64,000 nt of DNA from AWTP1-13 sp963840445 (GTDB lineage Bacteria; Pseudomonadota; Alphaproteobacteria; Rhizobiales; Hyphomicrobiaceae), in contig CAWIZC010000015.1 of the NCBI GenBank assembly GCA_963840445.1, forward strand, positions 116,658 to 180,657, given 5' to 3'. A program made the position numbers and the translations under genes. The notes under the pieces were generated by a model. The model saw only the letters and a list, made by a program, of their open reading frames with translations. It made no database searches and was not told where the DNA came from. Below, piece by piece: positions 17,038-26,551 of the stretch; position 1 is the stretch's first letter; each line of letters starts with the position of its first letter.

Positions 17038-17679
17038 GCTCTTCCCTCTCCCCTCAAGCATGTCCGAGCCGCCCCAAATAAGGGCGCCCCGTGGCGGCCG
17101 CATGGCAGACGTTGAACGAAGGTCAACCTGCAGCGGGCGGCTGGCGCGCGCTCGCAGCATGCGCCGCGCAACGGCGGATCACTGCCAACGCCATGATTAG
17201 AGAAGAGATTTGCCGCCCGTCCACCGTCGCGGCGATGAGGTGGAACGCTGGTCAGGAGCCGGTGGCAACCGCGAAATCATCACGCGACGCCGCCCATTTC
17301 AGAATTGCGGCGAGGGCAGGGCGGAGCATTGGGAAGGTCGTCCTGTCGGCAAAGATGCCCGGTAAGTTCCGCGGCGGGCCCATGAGCCTCGACCACACCT
17401 TCCTCTGCCGAGTAATAAGATTGCGTCGTCGGAGAGCTGCTCACACCTCGAATCTTGGCGCTCTCGGGAATGTGATATGACGGGATCGGATTTGCGCGGC
17501 GCAGCCTTTTGTTCGTCGACAGAGCAGTTTGCGCGACTTGTCTCCGCCCTTAGTCCAATATCGGCTTTGCCGGTACGCCGCGTATTCCACAATCGACAAC
17601 CAAACAGCTGCGTGATTGCGTTCCTCGTAAGGCGCGCCGGGGAACGACGCAGCCGCCAAGGGGTTGGGGGAGACGCACC
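17038..17679. other. Gene-free divergent region upstream of the lactate permease gene
   Basis: This is 642 bases without a supportable gene. Short frames exist on both strands but none has a ribosome site or recognisable protein. It should contain the promoters for the divergent genes on either side. GGGGGAG at 17667-17673 is the ribosome site of the permease gene. Confidence 0.45.
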
Positions 17680-19338
17680 ATGTGGAACCAGGTCTACAAT
17701 CCGTTCGACAATGCGGTGCTGTCGACGATTGCCGCCGCGCTGCCGGTCGTGACGCTGCTGGCGCTTATTGCATCCAACCAGGTCAAGGCGCCAGTCGCCG
17801 CAATCATCGCGCTGGGGGTGGCCATTGCGGTTGCCGTCTTCGCCTTCACCATGCCGACGAACCTCGCCCTGCGGGCGGCCGTGCTCGGCGCAGTCACCGG
17901 GTTCTTCCCGATCGGCTGGATCATCCTCAACGTCCTCTTCCTTTACCGGCTGACTGTGGAGAGGGGCACCTTCGAGACATTGCAGACCACCATCGGCGGT
18001 GTAACGGCCGATCGGCGCCTGCAGTTGCTGCTGATCGCCTTCTCGTTCGGTGCCTTCTTCGAAGGCGCGTCGGGATTCGGCACGCCGGTGGCGGTCACCG
18101 GCGCCATCCTGATCGGCCTCGGCTTCTCGCCGCTTGCGGCCTCCGGTCTTTCGCTGATCGCCAATACCGCGCCCGTTGCCTACGGTGCGCTCGGCACACC
18201 GATTGCTGGCCTCGCCAGCGTCACCGGACTCGACCCCTATATTCTCGGCGCCATGGTCGGCCGGCAGCTGCCGTTTTTCTCGCTGATCGTGCCGTTCTGG
18301 CTGATCTGGGTGTTTGCCGGCTTCCGCGGCATGCTGCAGGTCTGGCCTGCCATCCTGGTCACCGGCGTGTCGTTCGCAGTACCGCAGTTCCTGATCTCCA
18401 ACTTCATCAACCCATGGATCGTCGACATCGGCGCGTCGCTGATCTCGATGGGCTGCCTGATCCTGTTCCTGAAGGTGTGGTCGCCGGCGGTGACCTGGAC
18501 CTCGCCGGCGCTGCGCAGCCGCGACGACTCGGCGTCGACCATGCCGACGCCGGTGCCTAAGTCGACCGAGAAGCCGACCACCGGGCAGGTGTGGTTCTCG
18601 TTGATGCCGTGGATCATCGTCTGCGTGGTGCTGCTGGTATGGGGCACGGGCTGGTTCAAGGCTGCGGTCAATCCCTACGCAACCTGGAGCTATCCGGTGC
18701 CGGAGCTGCACAACCTGATCCAGAAGGTGCCGCCGGTTGCCGCCAAGCCGACGCCGGAACCCGCCGTGTTCGCGTTCACGTGGCTAACGTACACGGGCTC
18801 CGGCATGCTGATCGCAGCGATCCTCTCGGGCCTGCTGATGGGTTTCGGCCCCATCAGGTTGGTGACAGCCTATGCGAAGACGATCCGCGTCACGCTCGCC
18901 TCGCTGATCACCATCTCCGCCATGCTGGCGATCGGTACGCTCACCCGCTTCTCGGGTCTGGATGCAACTCTAGGCCTCGCCTTTGCGGGCACGGGTGTGC
19001 TCTATCCGTTCTTTGGCACCCTGCTCGGCTGGCTCGGAGTGGCGCTGACGGGCTCGGACACCGCGTCCAACGTGCTGTTCGGAAACCTGCAGAAGATCAC
19101 CTCCGAGCAGCTCGGGCTGTCGCCGATCCTGATGTCGGCGGCCAACTCGTCAGGCGGCGTGATGGGCAAGATGATCGACGCGCAGTCGATCGTGGTGGCG
19201 TCCACCGCTACCAATTGGTTCGGCCACGAGGGCTCGATCCTGCGCTTCGTGTTCTGGCACTCGATTGCGCTGGCCAGCCTGGTCGGCGTCCTGGTGATGA
19301 TGCAGGCCTACGTGTGGACCTGGATGGTTCTGCAGTAG
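17680..19338 (+). CDS. lctP: L-lactate permease family transporter
   Basis: This 552-residue inner-membrane protein of the LctP/GlcA family takes up L-lactate, D-lactate or glycolate with protons. The family start MWNQVYNPFDN is present. So are the signature GAFFEGASGFGTPVAVTGAI near residues 125-145, LTGSDTASNVLFGNLQ near residue 460, and SAANSSGGVMGKMIDAQSI. The length is normal. A strong ribosome site (GGGGGAG) precedes the ATG. No lactate dehydrogenase gene lies next to it, so it is probably regulated and transcribed alone. Confidence 0.92.
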   Translation: MWNQVYNPFDNAVLSTIAAALPVVTLLALIASNQVKAPVAAIIALGVAIAVAVFAFTMPTNLALRAAVLGAVTGFFPIGWIILNVLFLYRLTVERGTFETLQTTIGGVTADRRLQLLLIAFSFGAFFEGASGFGTPVAVTGAILIGLGFSPLAASGLSLIANTAPVAYGALGTPIAGLASVTGLDPYILGAMVGRQLPFFSLIVPFWLIWVFAGFRGMLQVWPAILVTGVSFAVPQFLISNFINPWIVDIGASLISMGCLILFLKVWSPAVTWTSPALRSRDDSASTMPTPVPKSTEKPTTGQVWFSLMPWIIVCVVLLVWGTGWFKAAVNPYATWSYPVPELHNLIQKVPPVAAKPTPEPAVFAFTWLTYTGSGMLIAAILSGLLMGFGPIRLVTAYAKTIRVTLASLITISAMLAIGTLTRFSGLDATLGLAFAGTGVLYPFFGTLLGWLGVALTGSDTASNVLFGNLQKITSEQLGLSPILMSAANSSGGVMGKMIDAQSIVVASTATNWFGHEGSILRFVFWHSIALASLVGVLVMMQAYVWTWMVLQ

Positions 19339-19391
19339 CGGGACGAGTGCGTTGCTTACAGCGTGCCAAGCGATGTCGGGTCGCTTGCGCG

Positions 19392-19406
19392 TTAACGAAT
19401 CGTTAA
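19392..19406 (+). promoter_or_regulatory. CtrA-type binding box (TTAA-N7-TTAA)
   Basis: TTAACGAATCGTTAAC matches the CtrA recognition pattern of two TTAA half sites spaced by seven bases. It is nearly palindromic and lies about 90 bases before the ATG of the small gene at 19497. Confidence 0.6.
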
Positions 19407-19496
19407 CGATTTGGAATCGCTAAATAAAATTTGGCGAAGATTGGAACTTGCGTGCCGTCTGCCGATTGTCTTCCCGAATTGCCAGGGGCAAAGGCG

Positions 19497-19676
19497 ATGC
19501 GGCAGGTAAACCAGACCATCCGTCTGCTCGGCAGACATTACCGCGAGTTGGCAGCGGTCGATGCGACGCTTCCAGTCGAGATGCAGGTGCTCCTCCTGCG
19601 CTTGGCGCTGAAGGAGATCGAGCGCACGCACTACTGCGCGCGCGAGCAGCCTCGCCTCGCCGCCAGCAACTATTAG
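19497..19676 (+). CDS. Small helical protein of unknown function
   Basis: This is a 59-residue product (MRQVNQTIRLLGRHYRELAA…, then LLLRLALKEIERTHYCAREQ). The frame is open from a TTG at 19431, but ATG 19497 fits better with a promoter at the CtrA-type box 19392-19406. It is predicted to be two helices, basic and soluble. The family is not recognised. The opposite-strand frame over this stretch is less plausible. Support is the ordered amphipathic composition and the regulatory box. Confidence 0.4.
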   Translation: MRQVNQTIRLLGRHYRELAAVDATLPVEMQVLLLRLALKEIERTHYCAREQPRLAASNY

Positions 19677-19687
19677 AGGCCGGCCCC

Positions 19688-20782
19688 TTAGCTGGTCGCA
19701 AAGGACGCCCGCTTGGCGTCCGGCACGAGCAGCAGGAAGACGATCAGCCCCGCGGACATGTCGCGGATGATGTTCTCCGCCTCGGGCCACGCCGGCTGGA
19801 ACGTTTCGCGGCCGCATTCGATGGTGAAGCCCAGCACCTTGGGCTTGGAGGCGTCCATCATGTGCCGGCTATAGGCGTAGTCGTCGCTGGCGCCCGACGT
19901 GGGGTAGAGCTCGAAGGACGGCGACACGGCATACTCCTCGCCGCGCACGTCGCGCACCGCCTTTGCGACCGTGGTGGCGATGGCTTTCACGCTTGCCAAA
20001 TCCGTTTCGGGAATGAATTCCCGGTAGGCCGTGTCACCTGGGCGACCGCGCGCGCCGTCGAATGCCGGGTTCTTGAAGCTCATGCCGGGATCAGTGGTTT
20101 GCGGCTCATCGCTTCCCCACACGTGGAAGACCGCCGGCACATGGCTGTGGATGTCGATCATCCAGCGGATCTCGGAATGATCGTCGAGCAGCCTGATCAC
20201 GTTGCGCGTCTCGGGCTCCGAAGCGGGCCCGTCGCCGCGATAGACCTGGGGGTCGCACGGATCGGCGGATGTGGCGACATGGGAATCTGCAGCGAACTTG
20301 ATCGTATGGTCCCACAGGAACGGAAAGTTGCGGTTGAGATCGGCGCCGCAACAGCTGGAGCTGCCGCTGCCGTGCGCCGGATTGCGGTTCTTGCGCCACA
20401 TCGGATCGCTGGTCTGCACGAAATGCCGGCCGTCGGGGTTGGCGCACGGCAGCACGTAGATCGCCAGGTTGTCGAACAGCCTGGCGATGTCGGCGGGCGG
20501 GAAATAGCGGCCGCCGTAGCGTAGCCCAGTGCCTCGCATCTGCGCCTCCAGGAGGTCGGCGCTGAGCGCGACCAGCAGATCCGGCGGCACCAGTTCGCGC
20601 GCGTGCAACCCGCCGATGAACAGCGCGGCCGGGCGGACAGGCTGCGTGCCGAGCCGCAGCGCGCTGATCCTGCGTCCGTCGTGCGAGAGGTGGGGCAGTT
20701 CGATGCGTTGGCAGGATGACGGGTAGGCGCCGGCGAGCGCTTCAATGGCAGTCTCGATCTCGGCAACATTCATGTACGCCAT
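19688..20782 (-). CDS. M14 family zinc carboxypeptidase
   Basis: This 364-residue metallocarboxypeptidase has zinc ligands in GLHARELVPP (His and Glu) and DIHSHVPAVFH (His). Substrate-binding motifs are NPDGRHF and GADLNRNFPFLW, and the general-base Glu lies in LGFTIECGRE near the C-terminus. There is no signal peptide, so it is cytoplasmic or released by another route. ATG 20782 is preceded by GGGGAG. It lies 36 bases downstream of the S8 subtilase gene on the same strand, so the two very probably form an operon in which endoproteolysis is followed by C-terminal trimming. Confidence 0.9.
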   Translation of the reverse strand: MAYMNVAEIETAIEALAGAYPSSCQRIELPHLSHDGRRISALRLGTQPVRPAALFIGGLHARELVPPDLLVALSADLLEAQMRGTGLRYGGRYFPPADIARLFDNLAIYVLPCANPDGRHFVQTSDPMWRKNRNPAHGSGSSSCCGADLNRNFPFLWDHTIKFAADSHVATSADPCDPQVYRGDGPASEPETRNVIRLLDDHSEIRWMIDIHSHVPAVFHVWGSDEPQTTDPGMSFKNPAFDGARGRPGDTAYREFIPETDLASVKAIATTVAKAVRDVRGEEYAVSPSFELYPTSGASDDYAYSRHMMDASKPKVLGFTIECGRETFQPAWPEAENIIRDMSAGLIVFLLLVPDAKRASFATS

Positions 20783-20818
20783 AATCTGGCTCCCCAAGGC
20801 AAAAAAAATACGTCGCTG

Positions 20819-22714
20819 CTATTCCTTGATGCCCAATCCACGCGGCACGGCCGCGCGTACCGCGAAGCGGTTGGCTCGCGAGGCCTCGCTCTGTCGCGCG
20901 CGCCCCTCTGCGCTGGCATTCTGGCGCCGTGTCACGCGCACCGAGGCGACCGCGCGCGCAGACTGCAGGCCGCGGATCATGGGCTCGCTGGCGTAGACCT
21001 CGGTGCTGAAGCCGCCATCCTTTGGGCGGGCGACGGCACGGCAGCCGAAATCGACCTGGCTGTGCTTGAGGAAGTCTCGCAGCTCATCCAGCGAGGCGGC
21101 CCACACCTCGTGGCGATAGATGTCGCCATCTCCGCCACCATCGCCCGGCAGCGCGCGCGCTGCCCCATTGCCCTGCCCCTGCGCCACCTCGAGTCCCTCG
21201 CCAGCTGCCAGCGTTACCGCACGGCTGGCATTGACGCGCCCGTAGCCGTAGTCATCGTTGCGCCCGCTGACGTAGGGAAGCGCCCCGATCTTGTCGCATG
21301 CCGCCACCATCAGCCGGCGCAGCTCGATGCGCGTCAGGGCCGGCCGCGCAGCCAGCGCCAGGGCCGCAACGCCGGCCGCACAGGGCGCGGCGAAGCTGGT
21401 GCCGGTCCAATGCCGATAGCTGTTGCCGCTCGTTGCCCCGTACACGTCGACGCCCGGCGCCAGATACTCGAGCTTGGGCCCGCGAGCGGAATTGTCCTCC
21501 TGATCGCGGTTGGTCGAGCGGCCGACGGCGATCACGTCTGGATGCGACACCACCTCGTCCTTGGCAATATCGACGTTGAAGCCATTGCTGCTAGCCCAGA
21601 AGATGGCGCAGCCGCGTCCCTGCCGGCCGCCGGCGGCAGCGTGCTCGATCGCCATGCGCAGCGTGTCGGTGAGCTCCCACTCGGCGACGTTGGGGCCGAG
21701 ACTGGACACGATGACGTCGGCGCCGCTGGTCGCGGAAGCGCCGGGCACCTCCAGCGCAGGCGCCGCGCAGTAGGCGACCGCCCGCGCCAGCGTCAGCTGC
21801 GAGCCGACCTGATCGCCGAGACAGGCGACCAGCATCAGGTTGGTTTCCGGCGCTACGCCCGACACGCCCTTCCGGTTGTTCTGACGGCAGCCGATGATGC
21901 CTGCGCAGAAAGTGCCGTGCGGCTCGTTGGGCATGCCCTCGGCGCCCTTGTGGAATTCGCCTGCCGCCGTCTCGAGGAAATAGCCCGACATCGGGTCGAC
22001 CGCGCCGGCCAGGTCCTCGTGCGTGGCTTCAAAGCCGTTGTCGATGACGGCGACGCGGATGCCTGCGCCGCGCGTGACCCGCCAGGCTTCCTCGGCCCTG
22101 ATGTCGGCGCCGGCCACCCCGCCGCCCTGGCCCGTGTTGTTGAGCTGCCATTGCTGCGCGTATTGGGGATCGTCAGGGCCCGCGCGGCGATCGATGTGCT
22201 CGAGGAACACTGGCTCGGCCAGCAGAAAGCGGGGGTCACCCTGCAGCGCCTCGGAGGCCTCGACGCTGTCGCGGTGCGTGCGGGCCAGCACCTCATAGAG
22301 GTTCTTGCCGAACCCAAGCTTGCGCACCAGCTCCAGAGCGTGATCGGACAGTGCGGCCTGGCACTGGCCCTCGCTCAGCTGGGCGTCGAGCTGGACGGTC
22401 AGCCGGTTGGTTCCGATTGCCAGCGAACCGTTCTCGCGCCGGAACAGGCGCCCGATCGCATTGCTGCCATCGATCGCCTGATGCGCCTCCAGTGCGCCGC
22501 GGGTCGGCTCATTGTCCGCCACGAAGCGCCAGTTGGCCCTCTCGAAGGGTTTCAGCGCGGCCGCGTCGACGTTGCCGACTGGAGGCGCGACGCGCATCAC
22601 CTCCAGCTGGCGCTGTACGTCGATATGGGCCGCCGGATCGGCGCGGACGGCCACCACACCTTCGATTTCCTCGACCTTTATTTCTTTCTGGCGGACGAAA
22701 TAGCGCCGCTGCAT
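20819..22714 (-). CDS. S8 family serine peptidase (subtilase)
   Basis: This protein of about 631 residues has a non-catalytic N-terminal part of about 190 residues, then the subtilase domain: Asp in VAVIDNGFEATHEDL, His in HGTFCAGIIGC, Ser in GTSFAAPCAAGV. About 120 C-terminal residues follow after the domain (HEVWAASLDELRDFLK… ending RFAVRAAVPRGLGIKE). No secretion signal is seen, so an intracellular role is likely. GAAGG lies nine bases before the ATG at 22714 but abuts the ATG at 22723, hence the start chosen. It is paired with the M14 carboxypeptidase gene downstream. The tail may be a recognition or inhibitory domain; this is inference. Confidence 0.88.
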   Translation of the reverse strand: MQRRYFVRQKEIKVEEIEGVVAVRADPAAHIDVQRQLEVMRVAPPVGNVDAAALKPFERANWRFVADNEPTRGALEAHQAIDGSNAIGRLFRRENGSLAIGTNRLTVQLDAQLSEGQCQAALSDHALELVRKLGFGKNLYEVLARTHRDSVEASEALQGDPRFLLAEPVFLEHIDRRAGPDDPQYAQQWQLNNTGQGGGVAGADIRAEEAWRVTRGAGIRVAVIDNGFEATHEDLAGAVDPMSGYFLETAAGEFHKGAEGMPNEPHGTFCAGIIGCRQNNRKGVSGVAPETNLMLVACLGDQVGSQLTLARAVAYCAAPALEVPGASATSGADVIVSSLGPNVAEWELTDTLRMAIEHAAAGGRQGRGCAIFWASSNGFNVDIAKDEVVSHPDVIAVGRSTNRDQEDNSARGPKLEYLAPGVDVYGATSGNSYRHWTGTSFAAPCAAGVAALALAARPALTRIELRRLMVAACDKIGALPYVSGRNDDYGYGRVNASRAVTLAAGEGLEVAQGQGNGAARALPGDGGGDGDIYRHEVWAASLDELRDFLKHSQVDFGCRAVARPKDGGFSTEVYASEPMIRGLQSARAVASVRVTRRQNASAEGRARQSEASRANRFAVRAAVPRGLGIKE

Positions 22715-23077
22715 GGCATCCATCCTTCAACACGTAGAAACGACAATGCTCCGATGCATGGAAAGGCTACACCATACACGCACTTTGGACACGGCGCGGT
22801 GACGAGACTCACGCCGGCACTCTGTTGTCGTGTGAATCAGCAAAATATTTGAGCACGCCTGGATCGCTGCTCAGTTTAGCAGCGTCGGACTCGGCGCAAC
22901 GCGGCCACTCGATCCGGATACGCACAACCTGCCGCGACGCACACCGCCGTGCGCGCTGCACCATGCCGAGAAAGTGTTCGCGTCTTCATTGCGATTTAAG
23001 GCGTGAAGGCGTTGACTGTCGCGCAAGCGGCTCCCACTTCGCTCGGAGTGCCGCAGCAGAATCAGGAGGAACGTTCC
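22715..23077. other. Gene-free divergent intergenic region with a hairpin
   Basis: This 363-base stretch separates the subtilase gene and a small plus-strand gene. CGCTGCT (22865-22871) and AGCAGCG (22878-22884) form a 7-bp hairpin. The part near 22790-22860 is less GC-rich. No supportable gene was seen. Confidence 0.45.
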
Positions 23078-23302
23078 ATGCGCATTCAAGTGCGGTCGGC
23101 GCCCAACACCATGAGCTCCGAAGTGGGAAACAGAATGGTGGGCGTCATTTTCACGGATGCATCGGATCGCACGATCCCGGGCACGTTCTTCGTGCCGATG
23201 CAGAACGTGCTGCTGCGCATGCCCCGGTTTGAGGGCTGTGCGGAATTCTCGCCCTTCATGGAAGGCATCTACCTGCCGAAGGAATCCTGCGTCGTCGTCT
23301 GA
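23078..23302 (+). CDS. Small soluble protein of unknown function
   Basis: This 74-residue product has an excellent ribosome site (AGGAGG eight bases before the ATG). It has no signal peptide. The sequence is beta-rich (VGVIFTDASDRTIPGTFFVP) with three phenylalanine/proline clusters and two cysteines. I do not recognise it. It is divergent from the subtilase-carboxypeptidase operon, so a functional link (substrate, inhibitor) is possible but unsupported. Confidence 0.6.
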   Translation: MRIQVRSAPNTMSSEVGNRMVGVIFTDASDRTIPGTFFVPMQNVLLRMPRFEGCAEFSPFMEGIYLPKESCVVV

Positions 23303-23335
23303 TGCGAGGGCAGCTGCGTGCCGCGGTGACTACTG

Positions 23336-23899
23336 TCACCGGATCTGGATGTTCGGCAGCATCTTCTGCAGCTTCTTGGCCTGCTTGATGTTGAAGCGCA
23401 TGCCGCCGGGCAGGGTGAAGTCGCCGGGCTTCATGCCGTCGGGGCAGGTGGCGCCGGTCCAGCGCGCCGTCTGCACCATCAGCATGTCCTGCGGTCCCTT
23501 GGGGACATTGGGCAGCGGCAGCCCGTCGGTCTTGCCCTCGATGCGGATCACGTAGGTCGATTGGAAGTCGCCCGACATGGTGGTGCGCGTCGTGCTGCTG
23601 ATCGACCCAAAGCTGCATTCGGAATCGATCACCAGGTTGCCGCCCGCTCGCTTCATGTCGAACCGGCTGCAGACATCCTTGGACATGCGCAGGCCGAATT
23701 CCATCAGCTCGCGGTCGGTGGCAGCGTCGATGCACACCTGCGTGTCCATGGTCGGAGCGCCGGTGGGCTTCTCGGTGACGATGCGGATCTCCCAGTGGCC
23801 GGCCCGGCGTGGGGGAAAGTCGATCGATTGCGCGGCGGCCAGAAGCGGCATGGCGCCCGCGAAGGCGATGACGGTCAGCAGCGCGGCTGGACTGCGCAT
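23336..23899 (-). CDS. DUF3617 domain-containing exported protein
   Basis: This 187-residue protein has a signal peptide (MRSPAALLTVIAFAGAMPLLAAA). The mature part starts with FPPRRAGHWEIRI, then MDTQVCIDAATDREL, then DMKRAGGNLVIDSEC and TTMSGDFQSTYVIRI. This RxGxWE…CID…SxC…GDF…Y order is typical of DUF3617 periplasmic proteins of unknown function. I chose the ATG at 23899 because it gives a clean signal peptide. Confidence 0.8.
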   Translation of the reverse strand: MRSPAALLTVIAFAGAMPLLAAAQSIDFPPRRAGHWEIRIVTEKPTGAPTMDTQVCIDAATDRELMEFGLRMSKDVCSRFDMKRAGGNLVIDSECSFGSISSTTRTTMSGDFQSTYVIRIEGKTDGLPLPNVPKGPQDMLMVQTARWTGATCPDGMKPGDFTLPGGMRFNIKQAKKLQKMLPNIQIR

Positions 23900-24168
23900 G
23901 TCGTAGCCTCGTCCCTTGCAGAAGTTCGGACGAACTCTATCGTGCCAAAGTGGGCCAGCCCAGGGCAGCAGCCAAGGTTCGTTGGTTGCTGTGTGGAATG
24001 CGCACCGAGAAGGCGATGCAGTACGTCCGATGCATGACGAAAAACGGTTCCGCAATCTCATAGGGGCTGCCAAATAAAGACAGTAAAAGGCGGAATATAA
24101 ACCATTTCTTTGTTGGTGGCGGCCAATATTCGCTGCATTGGATCGAAGCAACAAAGCATCGGCAAACC

Positions 24169-24984
24169 ATGCTCAACGCACCCGCTCTTATCGTTCGCCG
24201 CCGGAGCCCTACGCTGGTGATCGGCGTCCTGCTCACTTGCCTGATGGCCATCGCCGCCATTGGCGTCAGCCTGGAGCTGTTTCGCGCACACGCCGCAATC
24301 GCGCTCGTGCTCGTCCCGCAGATCTTCGTCCTGATCGCGGCGGGCATGCTGAGGCTTGCCTATGACCGATGGGCCACCTCGCTGGTCTGTCTCTCCGTCT
24401 CTGTCGCAGGCTTGTCGCTGCCCGGCGTGACCAGGCGTCCGATCCCGTGGACCGGTCTCAGACGCGTGCGCTGCATATGCAGCAACCCGACGCCCGAACA
24501 CGCGGCGACGCCTCGCTATTACCTGCTGTTTGATGTCGAGACGCCGGCGGTTCGCGGCAGCGGTCCATCTGTGATCGTGCGGCGGCATGCACGGCTGGTG
24601 GTGTTCGACGTCAGCGAGCTTGATACCAGCAAGGACGTGATTCTGGGCACGCTGCGCCGCTACTATCCGGCTGCCGTTGATCCGGACTTGCTGACCTGGC
24701 AGGGCTCGCAAGAGTTCCGCTTCCAGCCGGCATCGCGGCCTGGCCGTGCTGACGAGATCTGGATTGCCATTCTTGCCCGGTGGCATCGTCGGGCCACGCG
24801 TTTCAGGATCAGGACGCAAGTGCTGGTCAACGCCGCCGTTGCGCTGCAACGCACAACGCTCGCACACCTGCAGCGCAGCACGTTGCAATTGCGTGACACA
24901 ACCGTGACGAGCCTGGCCCGCGGCCAACGCATGGTGCGAGTGACTGCGGTCGGCGTTCGCTACCGCTTGGTGCGCAGCCTCTGA
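24169..24984 (+). CDS. Membrane-anchored protein of unknown function
   Basis: This 271-residue protein has two N-terminal membrane segments (TLVIGVLLTCLMAIAAIGVS and AAIALVLVPQIFVLIAAG) followed by a soluble domain of about 200 residues. A WTGLRRVRC turn after a strand-rich start resembles PH-like membrane-anchored domains, but the match is weak. The C-terminal third is basic and helical with many Arg/Gln/Leu. The family is not recognised. It is monocistronic. Confidence 0.6.
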   Translation: MLNAPALIVRRRSPTLVIGVLLTCLMAIAAIGVSLELFRAHAAIALVLVPQIFVLIAAGMLRLAYDRWATSLVCLSVSVAGLSLPGVTRRPIPWTGLRRVRCICSNPTPEHAATPRYYLLFDVETPAVRGSGPSVIVRRHARLVVFDVSELDTSKDVILGTLRRYYPAAVDPDLLTWQGSQEFRFQPASRPGRADEIWIAILARWHRRATRFRIRTQVLVNAAVALQRTTLAHLQRSTLQLRDTTVTSLARGQRMVRVTAVGVRYRLVRSL

Positions 24985-25248
24985 AACTGACACGCTGCTG
25001 ACCTGCGCGTTGGCCCGTCATGCAGACGCCCTATTCATGCTCAAGCGTGCGCCAGCGATTGCACTGGCAGGGCGTATGCCCCGTCATCTGACGGGTTGTT
25101 ACCGGTCTGCATCGCTTTGGCGGGCCAACGGATTTGCAAGGTGAACCATTGCTGAACCCCTCGTTGCGGAACCGTTCAGGCCCAGGTTGGTTGACTGTGG
25201 CCTTCGGCGTCAATTGACGCCCAGGTTCATCCACTCAGGAGGAAACAT

Positions 25249-25488
25249 ATGATTGGCAAGCATTGGCTCGTGGCAGGTGCGCTGGTGCTCGCGGCCGCGG
25301 TCGCCCCGCATGCAACGTCGGCTGCGTCGCTGACGCCGCAATCGACGCTGCGCGTCACGGAAGCCGACGGTTCGCTGGTGCAGAAGACGCAGTGGAACTA
25401 CTGCCGCCGCTGGCGTCACGAGTGCGCAGAGCGCTGGGGCTGGCGGACGCGCGGTTTCGAGCGCTGCATGGCCCGTCACGGCTGCTGA
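25249..25488 (+). CDS. Small exported cysteine-containing protein
   Basis: This 79-residue product has a strong ribosome site (AGGAGGAAAC) and a signal peptide (WLVAGALVLAAAVAPHATSA). The short mature part ends in a basic, tryptophan-rich segment with four cysteines (YCRRWRHECAERW…, then FERCMARHGC), suggesting two disulfides in the periplasm. A terminator follows at 25513-25538. Its function is unknown. Confidence 0.65.
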   Translation: MIGKHWLVAGALVLAAAVAPHATSAASLTPQSTLRVTEADGSLVQKTQWNYCRRWRHECAERWGWRTRGFERCMARHGC

Positions 25489-25512
25489 CGAACTGCGCTC
25501 ACAAGCCTTCTG

Positions 25513-25538
25513 GGCCGGTCCTCACGGATCGGCCTTTT
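25513..25538 (+). terminator. Rho-independent terminator
   Basis: GGCCGGTCC (25513-25521) pairs with GGATCGGCC (25526-25534) with one wobble pair and a TCAC loop, followed directly by TTTT. It lies 25 bases after the small exported-protein gene and before the convergent transporter gene. Confidence 0.75.
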
Positions 25539-25558
25539 GCGTTTGTGGCGCTACGTTG

Positions 25559-26473
25559 TCAGCGCGTATCGAGCGAGTAGGGGAACGAGGGGGGTATCAC
25601 CAAGCCGAGCGCCATGCGCACCGCCACGGCGATGACGAGCAGCGACAGCAGTGCGCGCAGCTGCTCGGCCTTCAGCCGCTCGCTGAACTCGACGCCGAGC
25701 TGGGCCCCGATCACGCCACCGATGATCAGCGGTACGGACAGGAAGATGTCGACGCTGTGGTTCTGCACGGATTGCAGCACGGTGGTGAAGGCGGTGACGC
25801 ACACGATCTGGAATGTCGACGTGCCGATCACGATGCGCGTCGGCAGCCGCAGCAGGTAGATCATCGCCGGCACCAGCATGAAACCGCCGCCCACGCCCAT
25901 GATCGCTGTCAGCCAGCCGACCAGGGCGCCGAGCACCACCGGCGGAATTGCACTGACGTAGATCTTGGAATGACGGAACCGCTGCTTGAGAGGCAGCCCT
26001 TCGATCCAGGTGTGCTGGCCGGCACGCCGCATCGACACGGCCGCCGCGCCCTTCTTCGGCAGCAGCTTCTGCACGCTCTCGATCAGCATCAGGCTGCCGA
26101 CCACGCCGAGCAACAGGACGTAGGACAGGGATACGAACAGGTCGACCTGCCCGTAAGCGCTCAGGATGGCCAGCACCTTGACGCCCGCCAGCGCCCCGAA
26201 CACGCCGCCGCCGATCAGCAGATAGCCCATCTGGAAATCGATATTGCCGCGCTGCCAGTGCCCGACCGCGCTTGAAACCGAGGATGCCACCACCTGGCTG
26301 GCGCCCGTGCCTACCGCTACGCCGGCCGGCACGCCGAGGAAGATCAGGAACGGCGTCATGATGAACCCGCCGCCGATCCCGAACATGCCGGACAGGAAGC
26401 CGATGGCCAGGCCCAGGCCGATCAACAGGAAGACGTTGAGAGAAAGCTCCGCAACTGGCAGATAGATCTGCAT
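25559..26473 (-). CDS. TauE/SafE (TSUP) family sulfite exporter-like permease
   Basis: This 304-residue inner-membrane protein has eight or so hydrophobic segments arranged as an internal duplication. The repeated motif is seen as GMFGIGGGFIMTPFL in the first half and AIMGVGGGFMLVPAM in the second. This is diagnostic of TSUP permeases, which move small sulfur- or carbon-containing anions. It follows ruvA on the minus strand with a 78-base gap, at the place where ruvB is usually found. Confidence 0.88.
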   Translation of the reverse strand: MQIYLPVAELSLNVFLLIGLGLAIGFLSGMFGIGGGFIMTPFLIFLGVPAGVAVGTGASQVVASSVSSAVGHWQRGNIDFQMGYLLIGGGVFGALAGVKVLAILSAYGQVDLFVSLSYVLLLGVVGSLMLIESVQKLLPKKGAAAVSMRRAGQHTWIEGLPLKQRFRHSKIYVSAIPPVVLGALVGWLTAIMGVGGGFMLVPAMIYLLRLPTRIVIGTSTFQIVCVTAFTTVLQSVQNHSVDIFLSVPLIIGGVIGAQLGVEFSERLKAEQLRALLSLLVIAVAVRMALGLVIPPSFPYSLDTR

Positions 26474-26551
26474 GGGGCCTGTCTAGCGCAGGAATAAGAA
26501 ACGGCGCGTAAGCGGCATTTGCGACCATCGCATGGCGGGATAGCCAGCCAT

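Noticed and set aside
21062..22852. Long plus-strand open frame (596 codons) opposite the subtilase
   Set aside because: The minus-strand product has a complete Asp/His/Ser subtilase triad; the other is a compositional shadow.
22715..23302. Gasdermin-like partner of the S8/M14 protease pair
   Set aside because: The only nearby small gene encodes 74 residues, far too short for a gasdermin and without a pore-forming pattern.
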